Below the pieces are notes generated by a model. That model saw only the letters and a program-made list of their open reading frames with translations, was not told the DNA's origin and did not search any database. This document shows positions 60,625 through 64,000 of a stretch of 64,000 nt of DNA, piece after piece (the stretch's first letter is position 1; each line of letters begins with the position of its first letter). Position numbers and translations under genes: made by a program. The DNA is from Xylona heveae TC161 (taxonomy: Eukaryota > Ascomycota > Xylonomycetes > Xylonales > Xylonaceae): positions 1,240,001-1,304,000 of the forward strand of contig NW_017264195.1 of the NCBI RefSeq assembly GCF_001619985.1, given 5' to 3'.

Positions 60625-63600
60625 ATGCGGATCCCAATCAGAGAGCAGTTGGGCCTACTGGTATTGACTACGACCTTGACGGCTCTTGCTGTTGTCGCCA
60701 TTGCAACCGTAAGTCTGGATTGTGGCATCATATTTACAAGGGCGCCGCTGATAGAACGAATCGCAACAGTGGGTCAACAATTATAACTTTGTTCTTGGAA
60801 TCAGGTAACTCCCCACACAAGCGTTGGGCCACGTTGAACAGCCTGAGATGGAGACTAACTCTATAGCAAGGTCTTCGAGGCTTACAATCACGGCATCTCT
60901 GAAAGCATCACAGCTGGCATCAAGTCTTCTCATCCTCCAATCTTCGGCTCAGACCATTAGTACTCGGGTCCTTTTACAAAATGCATTGCAAAGATACAAC
61001 AATGGAAACAACACCTACGCCAACTGGGCTCGGGCAATATCGGACCTGCAAAGTGCCATGGCCGCTGGTGGACAGCAAGCATTGTTGCTCCAGGCCATGG
61101 TATACCCAAAGAATGACTCTGGATTTGCTGGCCCGTGGAGTCTCTTGAACGTGACCGGAGATCCTTCTGGGAATGGAATCATTCTCCCAGACACAGGAGT
61201 CCCATTTGGAACCAATGGCTCCGGCTACCCTGCCGCTATATACCCAAATCTCACCTACACTACCACAGTAGTGAACAGTACTTACAATGCATCTGTCGCA
61301 TATGTCTTCAACGATACCGACTATGAAAGAGTTCTCAAGCCAGACTCGACCCTTCTTCTTGGCCCTCTTCGCATCAATGACACCTTTGCACTTCTCTCGC
61401 TCACGTTACCCGTCATCAACAACACCTCCGCCACAGACATTTTAGGTTACGTGACAGTGGTCGCAAACGCAAGGATGATCTACGACGTTGTCGAGTCACT
61501 TGTGGGGCTCGATAAAACCGGTGTGACTTTGGTCGCTGGCCCCCTGTCTCCTACAAATCGTTTCCCCTCCAGTTTGATGATTAACGGAAGCCGACAAATC
61601 GCACCACAAGACATGGATATCCCAGTCGAGTACATATTTACTCCGTCTACCTCTTCGTCCCGCGTTAAAAAGCTGCCGTTCTCAATGGAGTCGTTTCAGA
61701 TGCGGGAGAACCGAGGTATTGCGGATGCCTTCGGTAAGAATAATGGCGAACTTAATAATGCAGGAACAATCATTTCCACGAAGAGTGAGACTGGACACAA
61801 AATCGCCGTGGGCTACGCCTTGGTCGAATCTCGTTTATGCAACTGGGCGCTTTTGGTCGAACAGGCTCACAGCGAGGTCTGGGCCCCCATCAACCACCTT
61901 CGAAATGTCCTCCTGGCCTGCGTGTTTGGTACGGCTGGCGCAATTTTGTTGATACTCCTTCCATTGGCCCATTTCTCCGTTCGACCCATAAGGGAGCTGA
62001 GGGAAGCGACAAAGAAGACTATCCAACCACCAAGTTATTCGCCCGATGATGAAAGCTTGCGCTCCTTTGGTTCCGATATCCAGGATCCTGTACCGGGAGA
62101 GGATACAGAACTTGCTGAGGAGCACAAGGGTGCTAGTTTCTTTATTCCCATGGTCAAGTGGCGGTTCGGCGGTCAAAAGAGCGACAGGAAACGTCGGCGT
62201 GACTCCCGTAGAGAAGCATTCCGCATTCCTGGAAAAGTCCAGGAACGAAAACACCTAGTCAAGGATGAGCTGTCCGATCTGACTCAGACATTTAATGCCA
62301 TGTCAGATGAACTCATGATGCAGTACGAACGTTTGGAGGAAAGGGTTAAGATTCGCACCCAGGAGCTGGAGTTGAGCAAAAAAGCTGCAGAGGCTGCAAA
62401 TGAAAGCAAGACTCTTTTTATTGCCAATATTTCCCACGAGCTAAAGACTCCTCTGAACGGTATTCTTGGCATGTGTGCCGTTTGCATGCAAGAAGATGAT
62501 CAATCCAAAATTCGACAATCGCTCAGGATCATATACAAATCTGGGGATCTTTTACTCCATCTTCTCAACGATCTCCTCACGTTTAGCAAAAATCAAATGG
62601 GACAGCAGCTCAGCCTCGATGAACGAGAGTTTCGCCTTGCCGATATTAGCTCGCAAATCATGTCCATTTTCGACAAACAGGCGAAAGAAGGGCATATCAA
62701 CCTGAATGTAACCTTTCTCGGACCAATGGAAGTTTTGGAAAAGAATGGTCCCGCCACTGGAGAGAAAGGTTACCATCCCATTGGATTAGGGCGGGTCAGA
62801 GACATGTGTGTTTGGGGAGACCAGCATCGGATCCTTCAAGTGATTATCAATTTGGTGAATAACAGCCTAAAGTTTACTCCTCCGGGAGGCTCTGTAGAGC
62901 TTCGCATCAAATGCCTTGGCGAAGTTGAAGAAAAGGCAGAAAGCCGCAAAGGCTCTGTGCAGTCAAGGTTTTCCAAGCAACTCTCCTCTCGAAACTCGAG
63001 AAAACGACACGATTCTGGGTCGAATTCGGTTGTCTCGGACCCCGAGAAGCCAAAGAACATGGACACTGTACTCTCCATCAACCCGATGGAAGGCCCTCGC
63101 CTCCCACCTTCAGCTGCGACCATTGAGCGATCGTCCTCGCCTCCGCTAATAAATGCGCGTACCTTGGTGTTTGAATTTGACATCGAAGACACCGGCCCTG
63201 GTATTCCTGAACATCTTCGTGATCGTATATTCGAGCCGTTTATGCAGGGTGATCTCGGTCTCAGCAGGAAGTACGGTGGAACAGGATTGGGACTCAGTAT
63301 TTGCTCCCAGCTTGCGACACTAATGAAAGGTTCAATTCACCTCAAAAGCGAAGAAGGGGTGGGAAGCACTTTCAGTATGAAGATTCCATTAAAGTATACG
63401 AGGGACCGCGCCAATAGTACCACTAGCTCGAGTGTGGACTTGCATTCTGGCCGCAACAGCGTCAACATGACTCGTGGCGTTGATGACTCTCCACCAAAGG
63501 GTGACGTTGATGATGCCAGTACCGCCATAGCGATTACAAACGCTCACAGTGCTACTACCTCTGTGGGGTCTGATACGGGTCCTCGACTGGTCGGATTCAG

Positions 63601-63968
63601 CCAGCCTTACTTTGCGCCGGATCCTCCCCTGGATAACGCAAAGGAACAGAAAGCTGCAATTGAACGTGCTACTGCCGAGGCATCAAGTCGATCGGGCCGT
63701 ATCAAGGTCCTTGTTGCAGAGGACAATATTGTCAATCAGGAAGTGGTTTTGCGCATGCTCAAGCTTGAAGACATCTACGGTTCGTGTCTCCCTCTTCACC
63801 TTAGATCATCCACATCATCATCATCGGTGCCTCTAGGCAGTTGCTAATAACCTCTTTTTCTCCTTGATAGATGTTACTGTCGCCAAAGATGGACAGGAAG
63901 CGCTTGATTTGGTCAAGGAAAGCATGGAGAAGAATCAACTATACAATCTGATCTTTATGGATATCCAA
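60625..63968 (+). CDS. sln1: Sln1/TcsB-type osmosensing hybrid histidine kinase (3' end outside window)
   Basis: Exons visible: 60625-60708, 60770-60804 (35 bp), 60871-63779, 63871-63968; the last runs into an intron at 63969 and the gene leaves the window. It has 1042 residues so far. The splice after exon 2 gives FVLGI-RSSRL, as in relatives. Order: TM1 (residues 8-30), an extracellular sensor of about 350 residues with many N-glycosylation motifs, TM2 (381-403), a split HAMP and coiled coil, the H box [13 protein letters not shown] with His562, ATPase N box [12 protein letters not shown] near 695, G1 EDTGPGIP near 809, G2 GGTGLGLSI near 843, and a receiver starting [15 protein letters not shown] with the acceptor Asp in IFMDIQ near residue 1040. 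In yeast Sln1 acts through Ypd1 and Ssk1 to the Hog1 MAPK pathway. Only the receiver's end is missing. Confidence 0.95.
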
Positions 63969-64000
63969 GTATGCTCACCGAAGACTGATTTTCTGATTTG

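Noticed and set aside
1-64000. Secondary-metabolite or other functional gene cluster
   Set aside because: No backbone enzyme (PKS, NRPS, terpene cyclase) is present. The Zn2Cys6 factor and MFS transporter are about 9 kb apart and separated by unrelated genes.

Overview
This is a 64 kb piece of nuclear chromosome from a filamentous ascomycete (Pezizomycotina), most likely a member of the Eurotiomycetes. The signs are short spliceosomal introns (about 50-115 bp) with GT...AG ends, pyrimidine-rich leaders, long serine-rich disordered proteins, a fungal Zn2Cys6 regulator, a TmpA-type membrane flavoprotein, a Sln1-type hybrid kinase, and TACGGAGTAC-like intergenic motifs that I associate with Eurotiales-type genomes. 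The genus cannot be fixed from sequence alone. I saw no tRNA, rRNA, CRISPR array or recognisable transposon.

Layout, left to right: the 3' half of an ADA2/ADGF-type adenosine deaminase (+, cut by the left edge); the autophagy lipid-transfer protein Atg2 (+, 4 exons, about 2244 aa); a fungal protein of unknown function (-, 9839-11852); a shared promoter; a small multi-pass membrane protein (+); a Zn2Cys6 regulator (-); a long disordered protein with a hydrophobic C-terminal tail (+); an omega-amidase/Nit2-type nitrilase (-); a five-exon MFS transporter with a cytosolic head of about 1000 residues (+); a small proline/serine-rich protein (+); a probable mitochondrial protein with a conserved RRM-like core (+); an F-box protein (-); TmpA (+); a gap of about 7 kb with no convincing gene; the basket nucleoporin Nup2/Nup50 with a repeat array and a C-terminal Ran-binding domain (-); and the osmosensing histidine kinase Sln1/TcsB (+, cut by the right edge).

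Most genes are ordinary housekeeping or signalling genes and do not form a pathway cluster. I found no biosynthetic cluster and no clearly new multi-gene system. The MFS transporter spans what look like two neighbouring genes: splicing joins the first transmembrane helix, at the end of the serine-rich region, to the remaining eleven helices. The most interesting structural points are in nup2 (a homogenised 105-bp coding minisatellite and a tandem exon duplication), the MFS head-plus-transporter architecture with a signal-peptide-like upstream ORF, the heme-ligand pattern of TmpA, and the gene-poor interval at 45.3-52.4 kb.

All exon boundaries were derived by hand from reading frame, splice consensus and remembered protein families. 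They have not been checked against transcripts or databases.
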